Below, piece by piece: positions 1 to 7,602 of a DNA stretch of 17,580 nt. Origin of the DNA: Bacillota bacterium (lineage in GTDB: Bacteria > Bacillota > Limnochordia > Darwinibacteriales > Darwinibacteriaceae). How positions within the stretch are numbered: position 1 is the first letter of the stretch; every line of letters begins with the position of its first letter. The stretch is taken from positions 1-17,580 of the forward strand of contig JAAZLY010000132.1 in the NCBI GenBank assembly GCA_012799115.1, written 5' to 3'. The translations under genes were made by a program, and so were the position numbers. The notes beneath the pieces are model-generated. The model was given only the letters and a program-made list of their open reading frames with translations, was not told the origin of the DNA and did no database searches.

Positions 1-431
1 ATAAATCCATCATCGATTAGTTTACGGCAGGTCTGAATCGAGGCACCCAAGAACGTATCTGGTGCGCCGCCAATACTTAAACCTTTTTCGGCGGCTAAGG
101 CGATCAACGCTTCGCCCTCTTCCTTCGTTGCCCCTAGAGGTTTTTCGGAATAGACGTGTTTACCGGCCTCCAGGGCAGCCTTGGTCACCTCAAAGTGCTC
201 ATAAGGCCGAGTGAGATTAAGGATAATGTCCACCTCAGCATCGGCAAAGGCATCGTGCATCGTTTCATAGATCTTAGGAATACCGTATTTCTCCTGTGCC
301 CGCTCCGCTTTTTCACGGACCAAGTCACAGACACCAAGCACTTCAATCTGCTTAAAGGTCTTGGTCAAGTTTTCTAAGTAAATACCGCTAATGTCTCCTA
401 CACCAATAAACGCTACCTTTGTCCTCTCCAT
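1..431 (-). CDS. Gfo/Idh/MocA family oxidoreductase, N-terminal part (cut by window edge)
   Basis: The visible 143 residues are the N-terminal Rossmann domain of an NAD(P)-dependent sugar or cyclitol dehydrogenase. The fingerprint GVGDISG lies near residues 10-16. The family's EKP motif (SEKPLGATKEEG) lies near residues 98-109, where the lysine usually acts in catalysis. The C-terminal substrate-binding domain lies beyond the left edge, so the substrate cannot be judged. The ATG at 429-431 follows GGAGGGG at a workable distance. The gene starts 31 bases after the stop of a second Gfo/Idh/MocA gene and is probably the last visible member of the same operon. The two are clearly different paralogues, so they probably act on different intermediates or in opposite directions. 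The family call is firm; the function is unknown. Confidence 0.9.
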   Translation of the reverse strand, partial: MERTKVAFIGVGDISGIYLENLTKTFKQIEVLGVCDLVREKAERAQEKYGIPKIYETMHDAFADAEVDIILNLTRPYEHFEVTKAALEAGKHVYSEKPLGATKEEGEALIALAAEKGLSIGGAPDTFLGASIQTCRKLIDDGF

Positions 432-462
432 ACCTTCCCCTCCGATACTTTTCTCTGTCCAT

Positions 463-1545
463 CTAGACCAAGCAGGATATTCCCCGTCCCGTTTCTCCAG
501 ACTCAAAGGCCAGTTCGATGATTTTGATCACCCGTAGGGCTTGCTCAGCGGTTACATAAGGCTCCGTCTGGCCCTTGATGGCTGCAATGAGATTATGATA
601 GAAAATGTCGGCCGAGGAATGCCGATGGTACTCGTTACCCCGGGCATCCCGAATGTTAGGTAGTTCCTTCTCCACTGTGGTATTCACCGGTCTTGGTGCC
701 ATCGTTCGAGTGGGTCCAGCAGCTGTATACACAATGTCGTTATCCCATTTGCGTGCCTCTCTGTCCGCAAGCTGCACAATCTTGCCGTCACAGTTCCAGT
801 TTTGAATCACAACAGTCCCATCTGCTCCGGAAACATGCCAGCGTGGTGCAGGAATGAAGCAATTGGTCGCCACCTCTAACATCATCGATAGACCGCTCTC
901 AAAGCGGAGCAGAATCTTGACATTATCGTCTACTTCCTTCGAGTAGACGTTAAAGATATGGGCCGTCACAGAGGTTACCTTCTCAGGAATCAACTGGAGC
1001 GCCTGATCAATCAAATGCACACCCCAATCGTAAAGCATGCCACCACCATTCACCTGGTAGTCCCGCCAGCCGTGCAAGAAGACGCTAGAACCGTTGACGC
1101 GGCTTTCAATAAAATATGGATTTCCGATCGTGCCTTCATCCAAGATCGTCTTTACGATCTGGAAGTCCTTATCCCAACGACGATTCTGATGGATGGTAAA
1201 CAAGGCGTCAGACTCCTTGCTCACTTCCATAATCTCAAGGAGATCCCGTACACTGAGGACCACAGGTTTTTCGCAAACAACGTGCTTACCTGCCTTCAAA
1301 GCCCCAATAATGTAGTCTTTGTGAGAGTCGTTTGGGGTTGCAATGATGACCAACGAGACGTTGGGATCCGCCAGAAGTTCCTGGGCATTTCCATATACCG
1401 TCAGATCATTGTTCCTTGCTTCCTCCATCGCTTCAGGACGAAGATCATAGGCACTAATCACCTCGATACCTGGAACCGCCGCACGAATTGCATTGTGATG
1501 CCACTTACCCATCCCACCATATCCAACAATTGCCGCATTTAGCAT
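463..1545 (-). CDS. Gfo/Idh/MocA family oxidoreductase
   Basis: This is a complete 360-residue protein of normal family length. The dinucleotide-binding loop GYGGMG is at residues 8-13 and the catalytic EKP triplet at 92-94. The second-domain motif GGGMLYDWGVHLID is at 167-180, with D173 and H177 in the positions that often complete the active site. Members oxidise or reduce a hydroxyl of sugars, inositols, sugar acids or glycosides with NAD(P). No signal peptide is present, so it acts in the cytoplasm. The ATG is preceded by GGAGG at ten bases. It lies downstream of the SDR gene with a 41-base gap and upstream of a second family member. Alternatives within the family include inositol-, glucose-fructose-, apiose- or 3-keto-glycoside-type dehydrogenases, and the sequence does not choose between them. 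Confidence 0.92.
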   Translation of the reverse strand: MLNAAIVGYGGMGKWHHNAIRAAVPGIEVISAYDLRPEAMEEARNNDLTVYGNAQELLADPNVSLVIIATPNDSHKDYIIGALKAGKHVVCEKPVVLSVRDLLEIMEVSKESDALFTIHQNRRWDKDFQIVKTILDEGTIGNPYFIESRVNGSSVFLHGWRDYQVNGGGMLYDWGVHLIDQALQLIPEKVTSVTAHIFNVYSKEVDDNVKILLRFESGLSMMLEVATNCFIPAPRWHVSGADGTVVIQNWNCDGKIVQLADREARKWDNDIVYTAAGPTRTMAPRPVNTTVEKELPNIRDARGNEYHRHSSADIFYHNLIAAIKGQTEPYVTAEQALRVIKIIELAFESGETGRGISCLV

Positions 1546-1586
1546 TACGTCAGAACCTCCTACGTTGTTGATCGTGCTCTTTCCCC

Positions 1587-2354
1587 TTACCAGATCGTAT
1601 AGCCTCCATCAAGAACCAAGACTTGCCCAGTCATAAAGCTGGAGGCATCTGAGGCCAGATACACAGCGGTAGGTCCAATCTCTTCAGGCTGAGCAAAACG
1701 GGCCATGGGTGTTTGAGCCAAGGCGTCTTCCCCTTGTTGGGTATGGATCCAAGCCTCATTAAGGGGCGTACGGAAGTAACCTGGGGCAATGGCATTAACC
1801 CGAATTCCGTGTTCGGCCCACTCCGCGGCAAAGGCTCGTGTTAGGCCATTTACTCCAGCCTTCGATGCGCAATACACGCCAACGGGCCTGCGACGATTAA
1901 TAATGCGAGAAGACATAGATGAAATATTGATCAAGGAACCTGCAGTTCCCGCAGCCAACATGGCATTTCCTGCAGCTTGACATACATTAAAGGTTCCCTT
2001 CAGATTGACTTCCATGATCGTATCATAGTCTTCTTCTGGAATCTCGGACATGGGCTGCCGGCGATTCAAACCCGCACTATTGACTACAACATCAAGCCGA
2101 CCAAAACGGTTCATGACAAAGGCCACAAGCTCATCAACACTCTTACGGTTTGCTACATCGACGGAGCATGCGATGGCTTTATGACCATGTTCCTGCAGTA
2201 CCTTGGCACTCTGAATGGCGTTTTCCCCATGGATGTCAGCAATTACTAGCGATGCTCCCGCCTGGGCTAGACTCTCAGCCATAGCATAACCGAGCCCCTG
2301 GGCTCCTCCCGTTACGACTGCAACCTTGCCGGTTAAATCAAAGGCAGATATCAT
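1587..2354 (-). CDS. Short-chain dehydrogenase/reductase, gluconate 5-dehydrogenase/KduD-like
   Basis: This is a classical SDR of 255 residues. The cofactor loop TGGAQGLG is at 15-22, NSAG at 92-95, and the catalytic residues are S148, Y161 and K165 (YCASK). The C-terminal RFAQPEEIGPTAVYLASDASSFMTGQ stretch is split here for length: it runs from about residue 217 to 243 and is typical of the gluconate 5-dehydrogenase and 2-deoxy-D-gluconate 3-dehydrogenase group. An acidic residue, D40, ends the second beta strand, which usually means NAD(H) rather than NADP(H). It is cytoplasmic. The ATG lies only three bases past the transketolase C-subunit stop, with AAGG inside that upstream gene as ribosome binding site, so translation is probably coupled. 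Its likely role is interconversion of a keto- and hydroxy-sugar or sugar acid. The exact substrate is unknown. Confidence 0.9.
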   Translation of the reverse strand: MISAFDLTGKVAVVTGGAQGLGYAMAESLAQAGASLVIADIHGENAIQSAKVLQEHGHKAIACSVDVANRKSVDELVAFVMNRFGRLDVVVNSAGLNRRQPMSEIPEEDYDTIMEVNLKGTFNVCQAAGNAMLAAGTAGSLINISSMSSRIINRRRPVGVYCASKAGVNGLTRAFAAEWAEHGIRVNAIAPGYFRTPLNEAWIHTQQGEDALAQTPMARFAQPEEIGPTAVYLASDASSFMTGQVLVLDGGYTIW

Positions 2355-2357
2355 CGA

Positions 2358-3296
2358 CTACACATCCCTTCTAGCTAGGAAACGGGCGCGCTCAACGATG
2401 GTCTTAAAGGTTAGGCCGTAATGCTCGAGTAGCTCCTCATGGCTCTCTGCTGATTGACCAAAGGTATCATTTGCACCGATCAGGCAGGTAGGTTTGGGCT
2501 CAAGGGCTGCCGCTTCTAGGATTGCACTCCCTAGGCCACCGATGACACTGTGTTCCTCGGCGGTAATTACGCCTTTCACATCACGCATGTAATCTAGGAT
2601 CTGTTCCTTGGCAAGGGGCTTTGGACAACTTACATTCACAACTCGCAAAGAGATTCCCTCTTCGGCAAGAATGCTTCGAGCTAGCAATGCCTCTTTGGTC
2701 ATTAGACCGTTTGAAAACACCGTGATATCTTTACCATCAGCCATCAAGGATGGCTCTAACAGAGTTCCCCTAGGATACTCCCTTGGCATGTATTCCATCT
2801 CTGTCCGACTAATTCGAATGTACACCGGACCTTCAATCTGCCTGGCTAGGGCCACCGCTTCCACTACCTCACCGGGATCCATGGGTACTAAGACCGTCAT
2901 ATTGGGAAGTGCCCTCATCACAGCCACATCTTCCAAGGCCTGGTGGGTAGCGCCATCGCCAAAATCGGAAAATCCATAACTTGAGCCAACGAGCTTGACG
3001 TTCGCCCCAGCTAGAGCTATGCTTTGCCTGATTTGCTCAAAGGCCCGCCCTGTCAAAAACACCGAGAAGGAGTGCACAAAAGGTATCTTGCCGCTTAAGG
3101 CTAGACCCGCTGCGACCGCCACCATGTTTTGCTCAGCAATTCCCATTTCAAAATACTGTTCTGGATACTGTTGCCTTACCAGACATGACATCGTTGAACC
3201 ACTTAGGTCTGCATCAAGGGCAACAATCCTTTTGTCTTCCCCAGCAGCCTTCAGTAGCTCCTTACCATAGGTCTCTCGAGGACATGCCTTCTTCAT
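2358..3296 (-). CDS. Transketolase-like protein, C-terminal subunit (Pyr and C domains)
   Basis: This is the second half of a split, thiamine-diphosphate-dependent transketolase. It carries the pyrimidine-binding domain with the conserved cofactor-activating glutamate in GIAEQNM (Glu55 from the start used here), then GDGATHQALEDVAVMRALP, and a C-terminal transketolase domain. With the N-terminal subunit encoded just upstream it should form an alpha2beta2 enzyme moving two-carbon ketol units. I chose the ATG at 3294-3296 (312 residues), which follows GGTGGAGAG at about ten bases. A GTG at 3312-3314 would add six residues and sits almost on the upstream TGA, so it cannot be excluded. The neighbours are sugar oxidoreductases and GarR rather than pentose-phosphate genes. 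This argues for a dedicated catabolic role, comparable in architecture to the split transketolases of apiose catabolism. The substrate is unknown. Confidence 0.92.
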   Translation of the reverse strand: MKKACPRETYGKELLKAAGEDKRIVALDADLSGSTMSCLVRQQYPEQYFEMGIAEQNMVAVAAGLALSGKIPFVHSFSVFLTGRAFEQIRQSIALAGANVKLVGSSYGFSDFGDGATHQALEDVAVMRALPNMTVLVPMDPGEVVEAVALARQIEGPVYIRISRTEMEYMPREYPRGTLLEPSLMADGKDITVFSNGLMTKEALLARSILAEEGISLRVVNVSCPKPLAKEQILDYMRDVKGVITAEEHSVIGGLGSAILEAAALEPKPTCLIGANDTFGQSAESHEELLEHYGLTFKTIVERARFLARRDV

Positions 3297-3315
3297 CTCT
3301 ATCACTCTCTCCACC

Positions 3316-4143
3316 TCATCCCAACGCGATCTCCTCTAGTGCTTGTTCATATTGCTCTGGGGTCATGGCTCCATTATGGAAACTTGCCTTATGCTCGGCA
3401 AAGGAGACGCCCTTACCCTTCACTGTATGGGCTACAATGCAGACTGGCTGTCCTGTGTTTTCGTCAGCGGCATCCAGGGCATCAACGATCGCTTCCATGT
3501 CGTGACCATCGATCTCTAGCACACGCCAGCCGAAGGCAGCGAACTTCTGAGCAACCTGGCCAATATCATACATGTCGGCAATAACGCCGGTAGCCTGCAT
3601 CTTGTTGTGGTCAACAATTGCCACCAGATTTGACGTCTTGTAAAACGCTGCTGTGGTCGCGGCCTCCCAGATTTGTCCTTCGGCCAGCTCTGCATCGCCC
3701 ACAATCACATACACCTTATAGTCTTTCTGATCCAATTTCCCAGCTAGGGCCATTCCTAGGCCAACGGAAAGTCCTTGTCCTAGACTACCTGTGTTCGCTT
3801 CGATCCCGGGTGTTCGATCCCGCTCAGGATGACCTTGCAGGAAGGACCCCAATTGCTTGGCGGTAGGGAGCGCTTCGACTGGGAAATAACCACATTCAGC
3901 GAGCGCTGCATACTGCGCCAGAACCGAATGGCCTTTACTGAAGATAAAGCGATCCCGATCTTCATTTCTCGGATCATTCGGCCAGTGATTCATCTTGTAG
4001 AAGTAAAGTGCAGTCACCACATCAGCCGAGGACATGGAACCACCAAGATGACCCTTATTGTTCGTGCCAATCGCCCGCACAATTCCCTCTCGTACGGCAC
4101 GTGCTTTGCTGCTTAGATAATCCAAATCCCGATTCTTCATCAT
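3316..4143 (-). CDS. Transketolase-like protein, N-terminal subunit (TPP-binding domain)
   Basis: This 275-residue protein equals the N-terminal third of a full transketolase. Conserved histidines in KGHLGG (H32), SKGHS (H72) and GHP (H105) mark the thiamine-diphosphate and substrate pocket. The diphosphate/metal motif begins GDAELAEG at 149-156 and ends with N180 in DHN. The usual third glycine of GDG is alanine here. The ATG pair at 4138-4143 follows GAGGGTG, ten bases after the garR stop. Its partner subunit follows within a few dozen bases, and the shared operon implies equal production of both. It would act in the cytoplasm in C2 transfer between ketose and aldose (phosphates). 1-Deoxyxylulose-5-phosphate synthase is less likely given the split architecture and the setting. 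Confidence 0.93.
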   Translation of the reverse strand: MMKNRDLDYLSSKARAVREGIVRAIGTNNKGHLGGSMSSADVVTALYFYKMNHWPNDPRNEDRDRFIFSKGHSVLAQYAALAECGYFPVEALPTAKQLGSFLQGHPERDRTPGIEANTGSLGQGLSVGLGMALAGKLDQKDYKVYVIVGDAELAEGQIWEAATTAAFYKTSNLVAIVDHNKMQATGVIADMYDIGQVAQKFAAFGWRVLEIDGHDMEAIVDALDAADENTGQPVCIVAHTVKGKGVSFAEHKASFHNGAMTPEQYEQALEEIALG

Positions 4144-4152
4144 GTCACACCC

Positions 4153-5046
4153 TCAGCTTTCTTGCTTCAAAGAAAGCGAATTCATTTTTTCGTAAAAGAG
4201 CGCAAGTCCACCGTGATCGACGTCTTCATGTTGATCGTTAATTAGAGCCTGCATCATTTGCATAACCTGTGTGGTTAAGGGAATAGCCACATGTAAGTCT
4301 TGACTTGTCTCAATCACGTTCGCTAAGTCTTTGGCATGGAGGCTGATACGGAACCCCGGAGCGAAGTTTCCACTAAACATTCTTGGTGCCTTATCCTCAA
4401 GGCATTGGCTCGCGGCCAGGCCTCCTCGAATGGCCTGAAAGATCCGTTCTGGATCTACGCCGGCCTTTTTGCCGAGGGTCATCGCCTCCGCGACAATGGC
4501 AATATTCGAAGCAACAATCATCTGATTGACTAATTTCGTCGTCTGTCCTGCCCCAACGGGTCCAACCAAGGTGACGGATCCAGCCATCACTTCGAGTATC
4601 TCCTTCACCGCAGCAAATGCCTCTTCTGTTCCCCCTACCATAACGGCCAATGTGCCGGCCCGTGCCTTTTCCACACCGCCTGAAACAGGTGCATCGAGCA
4701 TGGTTACTCCCTTTTCCGCCAAAGCCTCTGCGACTTCTTGGGCAACAAGGGGAGCAATGGAGCTCATATCCACAACATACTGACCTGCCCGAATCCCTTC
4801 AATCAGGCCATTTTCACCTAAGACAACCTCTTTCACATGGGGGGAGTTTGGCAGCATCGTGATAATGACGTCACTAGCCTGGGCAACCTCCCGGGGGCCA
4901 CTGGCCGCAGTAGCACCTTCCTGCACCAAGACTTCGGTCCTCTCGGGATTGCGGTCATAGGCAATCACCTTGTAACCGGCTTTCACTAAATTGATAGCCA
5001 TGGGTTCGCCCATCAGTCCAAGACCAATAAAACCAATTCTCTTCAC
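4153..5046 (-). CDS. garR: 2-hydroxy-3-oxopropionate (tartronate semialdehyde) reductase
   Basis: This 297-residue member of the 3-hydroxyisobutyrate dehydrogenase family reduces tartronate semialdehyde to D-glycerate with NAD(P)H. It carries the NAD loop GLGLMGEP (residues 8-15) and the substrate motif DAPVSGGVEKARAGTL (about 118-133). The catalytic lysine lies in GAGQTTKLVNQ (about 166-176). Several stretches match what I recall of enterobacterial GarR almost word for word, including MLPNSPHVKEV, DMSSIAPL, IRGGLAAS and PGFRISLHAKDLAN. That makes this sub-family call stronger than for a generic HIBADH. The GTG at 5044-5046 follows AAAGGAG, which lies inside the end of the regulator gene one base away, so the two are coupled. 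No glycerate kinase, glyoxylate carboligase or glucarate gene is in view. L-threonate dehydrogenase (LtnD) is a related alternative. Confidence 0.85.
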   Translation of the reverse strand: MKRIGFIGLGLMGEPMAINLVKAGYKVIAYDRNPERTEVLVQEGATAASGPREVAQASDVIITMLPNSPHVKEVVLGENGLIEGIRAGQYVVDMSSIAPLVAQEVAEALAEKGVTMLDAPVSGGVEKARAGTLAVMVGGTEEAFAAVKEILEVMAGSVTLVGPVGAGQTTKLVNQMIVASNIAIVAEAMTLGKKAGVDPERIFQAIRGGLAASQCLEDKAPRMFSGNFAPGFRISLHAKDLANVIETSQDLHVAIPLTTQVMQMMQALINDQHEDVDHGGLALFYEKMNSLSLKQES

Positions 5047-5047
5047 G

Positions 5048-5752
5048 CTATTTCTCCTTTCCCCTATTGGCCATAATAGCCTGATAGGTATGTTTCATAT
5101 GTTTACGCATTGCATCCGCAGCCCTCTGTTCATCGCTGTCTAATATCGCATCTAAAATGGCGCGATGATCATTGACGCCCCTTTCAATCGCATCAGCATA
5201 GTCCACAATCTCCAATTGCTGCGACACCAAAAAGACTTCAATCGCTTCATAAATTTTGATAATGACGTTGTTATTGGTTGCAATGGCAATTTGCTTATGA
5301 AAGGCATGATCGTAGTGGGCAAATTGCTTGCGATCGTCAATCGACGCTTCCATCTCTTCCAAGAGAGATTGTAGCTCTGCTCGTTCTTCTTCACTCGCCC
5401 TCGTGGCAGCCAAACGTGCTGTCTGGACTTCCACCATGCTGCGTGCCTCCATAATCGAGAGGATATCTTCCCGTTCAACCAAGAGCCTGGGCATCAGGGG
5501 ATTTAGATACTCTTCCACCTCCGGATACCAGGCGAAGTTTCCTTCCCCATGCTTAATCTTCACCAATCCATTGGAACTGAGGGTACGCAAAGCTTCCCGC
5601 AGAGTCGATCGACTCACACCAAACTGCTTGGCCAACTCAATCTCGCCTGGCAGTTTTTCCCCCTTTTCCCAATGTCCTTGCACAATCAATTCCTGCAGTT
5701 GTCTAGCAACCTGTTGCCATGCTTGTTGCCGAGGTATTCTATCAATAGCCAT
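5048..5752 (-). CDS. GntR-family transcriptional regulator, FadR subfamily with FCD domain
   Basis: This 234-residue regulator has an N-terminal winged helix-turn-helix (about residues 12-72; recognition region LAKQFGVSRSTLREALRTL) and a C-terminal FCD ligand-binding domain. The FCD metal-site residues are visible: D148 and H152 in YDHAFHKQ, H197 in NDHRAIL, and H218 or H221 near the end. Proteins of this type usually repress uptake and catabolism operons until a sugar acid or similar carboxylate binds next to the metal. The gene sits inside the operon, after the importer and directly before garR, which implies feedback on its own unit. A FadR-like palindrome over the probable operon start (8982-8998) is the natural target candidate. 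The ATG at 5750-5752 follows AGGGTGATGAT. The effector cannot be read from sequence. Confidence 0.93.
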   Translation of the reverse strand: MAIDRIPRQQAWQQVARQLQELIVQGHWEKGEKLPGEIELAKQFGVSRSTLREALRTLSSNGLVKIKHGEGNFAWYPEVEEYLNPLMPRLLVEREDILSIMEARSMVEVQTARLAATRASEEERAELQSLLEEMEASIDDRKQFAHYDHAFHKQIAIATNNNVIIKIYEAIEVFLVSQQLEIVDYADAIERGVNDHRAILDAILDSDEQRAADAMRKHMKHTYQAIMANRGKEK

Positions 5753-5789
5753 ATCATCACCCTATCCATTAGTGTCCGCACTTCCCCGA

Positions 5790-6611
5790 CTATCCCTTTA
5801 CTGACCCCGCCGTCATTCCCTTAATAATTTGTTCGTGAAGGAAGACGTAAGCAATGATCAAGGGCAAGACCGAAAGGACCAAGCCTGCCATGACAAGGGG
5901 AATATCGATTCCATACTCACCTCTGAAATTCCAAAGTCCCAAGGTCAAGACCCATTTTGACGGGCTCGATAGAAGTACAAGTGCATATACAAACTCGTTC
6001 CACAACATGACCATATTATAAATCATCACCGTTGACAATGCTGGCTTGATCACCGGGAGTACAACGAGTCCATAGATCTGGTATCGATTTGCTCCATCCA
6101 TCACAGCCGCTTCCTCCAACTCCAAGGGAATATCTTGTATAAAGCCAACCAAGATGAAGATGGAGATCGGCAGACTAAAGGCAACATAGGGACCAACCAA
6201 ACCACTTAAGGAATCATACAAACCTAGTCGACGAGTCATCGTGTAGACAGGAATCAAGGTAACATGCATGGGAATCATCATTCCCGCCAAGAACAAACCA
6301 TAGATGGCCTTGCTAAAGCGAAACCGGATGCGGGATATGGCATAGGCAGCCATCGAACTGGTCAAGACTACGAGAAATACCGCAACCAAGGAGACAATCA
6401 CACTGTTCAGGAAATACTTTAAGAACCCAGCCTGGATAATTTGGAGGTAGTTGGCGAAATGGAACTTCTGGGGTAGGGCCCAGACCGAAGTCGTGAAATA
6501 CTCCATCATCCCCTTCATACTCGACTGGAATATGAAAACAAAGGGGTAGCCGGTAACAAGCAACCACACTACAGCTAGGAAATACTTGATCGTGTTTTGC
6601 AGAATACGCAT
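5790..6611 (-). CDS. Carbohydrate ABC transporter permease, MalG-like (CUT1)
   Basis: This is a 273-residue inner-membrane protein with about six hydrophobic segments, beginning near residues 8-28. The ATPase-contacting EAA loop starts at about residue 166 (EEAAVMDGANRYQIYGLVVLP). The C-terminal MalG-type ending is HEQIIKGMTAGSVKG. It pairs with the MalF-like permease encoded 14 bases upstream to form the channel of a CUT1 importer for oligosaccharides or other sugar derivatives. The ATG at 6609-6611 follows GGGGAGAAAGT. No matching ATPase gene is in the window, so a shared MsmK/MalK-type ATPase encoded elsewhere is the likely energy source. The GntR gene follows after a 37-base gap. Confidence 0.94.
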   Translation of the reverse strand: MRILQNTIKYFLAVVWLLVTGYPFVFIFQSSMKGMMEYFTTSVWALPQKFHFANYLQIIQAGFLKYFLNSVIVSLVAVFLVVLTSSMAAYAISRIRFRFSKAIYGLFLAGMMIPMHVTLIPVYTMTRRLGLYDSLSGLVGPYVAFSLPISIFILVGFIQDIPLELEEAAVMDGANRYQIYGLVVLPVIKPALSTVMIYNMVMLWNEFVYALVLLSSPSKWVLTLGLWNFRGEYGIDIPLVMAGLVLSVLPLIIAYVFLHEQIIKGMTAGSVKG

Positions 6612-6625
6612 ACTTTCTCCCCTTC

Positions 6626-7522
6626 CTAGCTTCGAGCCGTTCGACGTCGAGTTGAGTTCAAGAAGACTGTAGAAATCACCATGGCGATCAAGAAGATGGC
6701 TACTGCCACTGTACTACCATATCCCATGCGAAAGTCGGTAAAGGAACGTTTGTACATATATGTGGCCATTAACTCCGAGGCATGGGCTGGACCTCCATTG
6801 GTCATAGCAAAGACAATATCAAAGAACTTAAGGGCACCCACTAAAGATAAAACAGCTGCATTAATGATCGTCGGACGTAGTTGAGGCAGAGTAATATGGC
6901 GAAACACCTGGATACCCCTTGCACCATCAATCATGGCTGCTTCAAAGAGCTCCTCAGGAATGGCTACAATCGCTGCCAAGAACAAAATCATATAGAAGGG
7001 AATAAAGCGCCAGTTGATGGCGACCATAACCGAATAAAGGGCCAACTTGGGATCACCAAGCCAGTCTTGAATCCAACTAAAGAGCCCAAGGTTACGAAGT
7101 AGGACATTGACTAACCCGAAGTTCGTGTCGTAGATATAACGCCACATAACCCCGATGGCTACAGATGAAGTCAATAATGGAATGAAGTAGATTGTCTTGA
7201 AGAATCCCGCCAACTTTGTAGTCCTCGCGCTCAGGAACACTGCTAACAGGAGGGCCATTGGAAGTTGGGTACCGATGGACACCACAACAAGTTTGAGGTT
7301 ATTTTGGAATGACAACCAGAAGATCGGGTCCTTCACCAGTTCCGCCCAGTTTCCTAGACCGATAAAGACCTTCTCTCCGATTCCACTCCAACGAAAGAGT
7401 GAATAGTAGGCGGAAATTGGAATGGGAGCAATCATGTATAAAGCGAAGAAGAACAAGGCCGGTGCCAGAAATACCGCCACTGCAATTCTGTCGTTACGTA
7501 ATAATGCCTTTAACTTGTTCAT
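6626..7522 (-). CDS. Carbohydrate ABC transporter permease, MalF-like (CUT1)
   Basis: This is a 298-residue sugar permease with six predicted membrane spans, the first at about residues 13-35. The EAA loop is near 194-216 (EAAMIDGARGIQVFRHITLP). It forms the translocation pore with the MalG-like subunit and receives substrate from the binding protein encoded upstream. I start it at the ATG at 7520-7522, which has GGAGAGG seven bases before it. A longer reading frame back to 7585 would use a TTG, lacks a ribosome binding site and would run through two hairpins. The 80-base gap from the binding-protein gene with these hairpins suggests lower expression of the permeases than of the binding protein. 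Confidence 0.93.
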   Translation of the reverse strand: MNKLKALLRNDRIAVAVFLAPALFFFALYMIAPIPISAYYSLFRWSGIGEKVFIGLGNWAELVKDPIFWLSFQNNLKLVVVSIGTQLPMALLLAVFLSARTTKLAGFFKTIYFIPLLTSSVAIGVMWRYIYDTNFGLVNVLLRNLGLFSWIQDWLGDPKLALYSVMVAINWRFIPFYMILFLAAIVAIPEELFEAAMIDGARGIQVFRHITLPQLRPTIINAAVLSLVGALKFFDIVFAMTNGGPAHASELMATYMYKRSFTDFRMGYGSTVAVAIFLIAMVISTVFLNSTRRRTARS

Positions 7523-7542
7523 ACGCACCTCTCCACGTTGTT

Positions 7543-7559
7543 GACCAAAGAGTTTGGTC
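7543..7559 (-). other. Small perfect hairpin in the binding-protein/permease gap
   Basis: GACCAAA and TTTGGTC form a perfect 7-bp stem around a 3-base loop, about 20 bases upstream of the permease start. No T-run follows on the minus strand, so it does not look like a terminator. With the larger stem at 7563-7591 it makes a double hairpin in the intercistronic mRNA. Confidence 0.6.
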
Positions 7560-7562
7560 TGT

Positions 7563-7591
7563 GTAGGCGTGCAATTCGATTGCACGCCTAC
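7563..7591 (-). other. Perfect 13-bp intercistronic hairpin after the binding-protein gene
   Basis: The arm GTAGGCGTGCAAT (7563-7575) pairs exactly with ATTGCACGCCTAC (7579-7591) around the loop TCG. It lies 11 bases downstream of the binding-protein stop codon. There is no T-run on the minus strand side (CACAGACC follows), so intrinsic termination should be weak. Stem-loops at this place in sugar importer operons are known to protect the 3' end of the binding-protein message or attenuate the permease genes. That role is inferred here. Confidence 0.75.
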
Positions 7592-7602
7592 TCTCTTTTA
7601 AC

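Noticed and set aside
958..1542. A 194-codon open frame on the plus strand, and many shorter ones opposite other genes
   Set aside because: They lie entirely opposite well-supported minus-strand genes, lack ribosome binding sites and show no recognisable protein motifs. They are antisense shadows of the real coding frames.
7523..7585. A 21-codon N-terminal extension of the MalF-like permease
   Set aside because: It would start at a TTG without a ribosome binding site and be translated through two perfect hairpins. The ATG at 7522 has a strong ribosome binding site and a normal family N-terminus.
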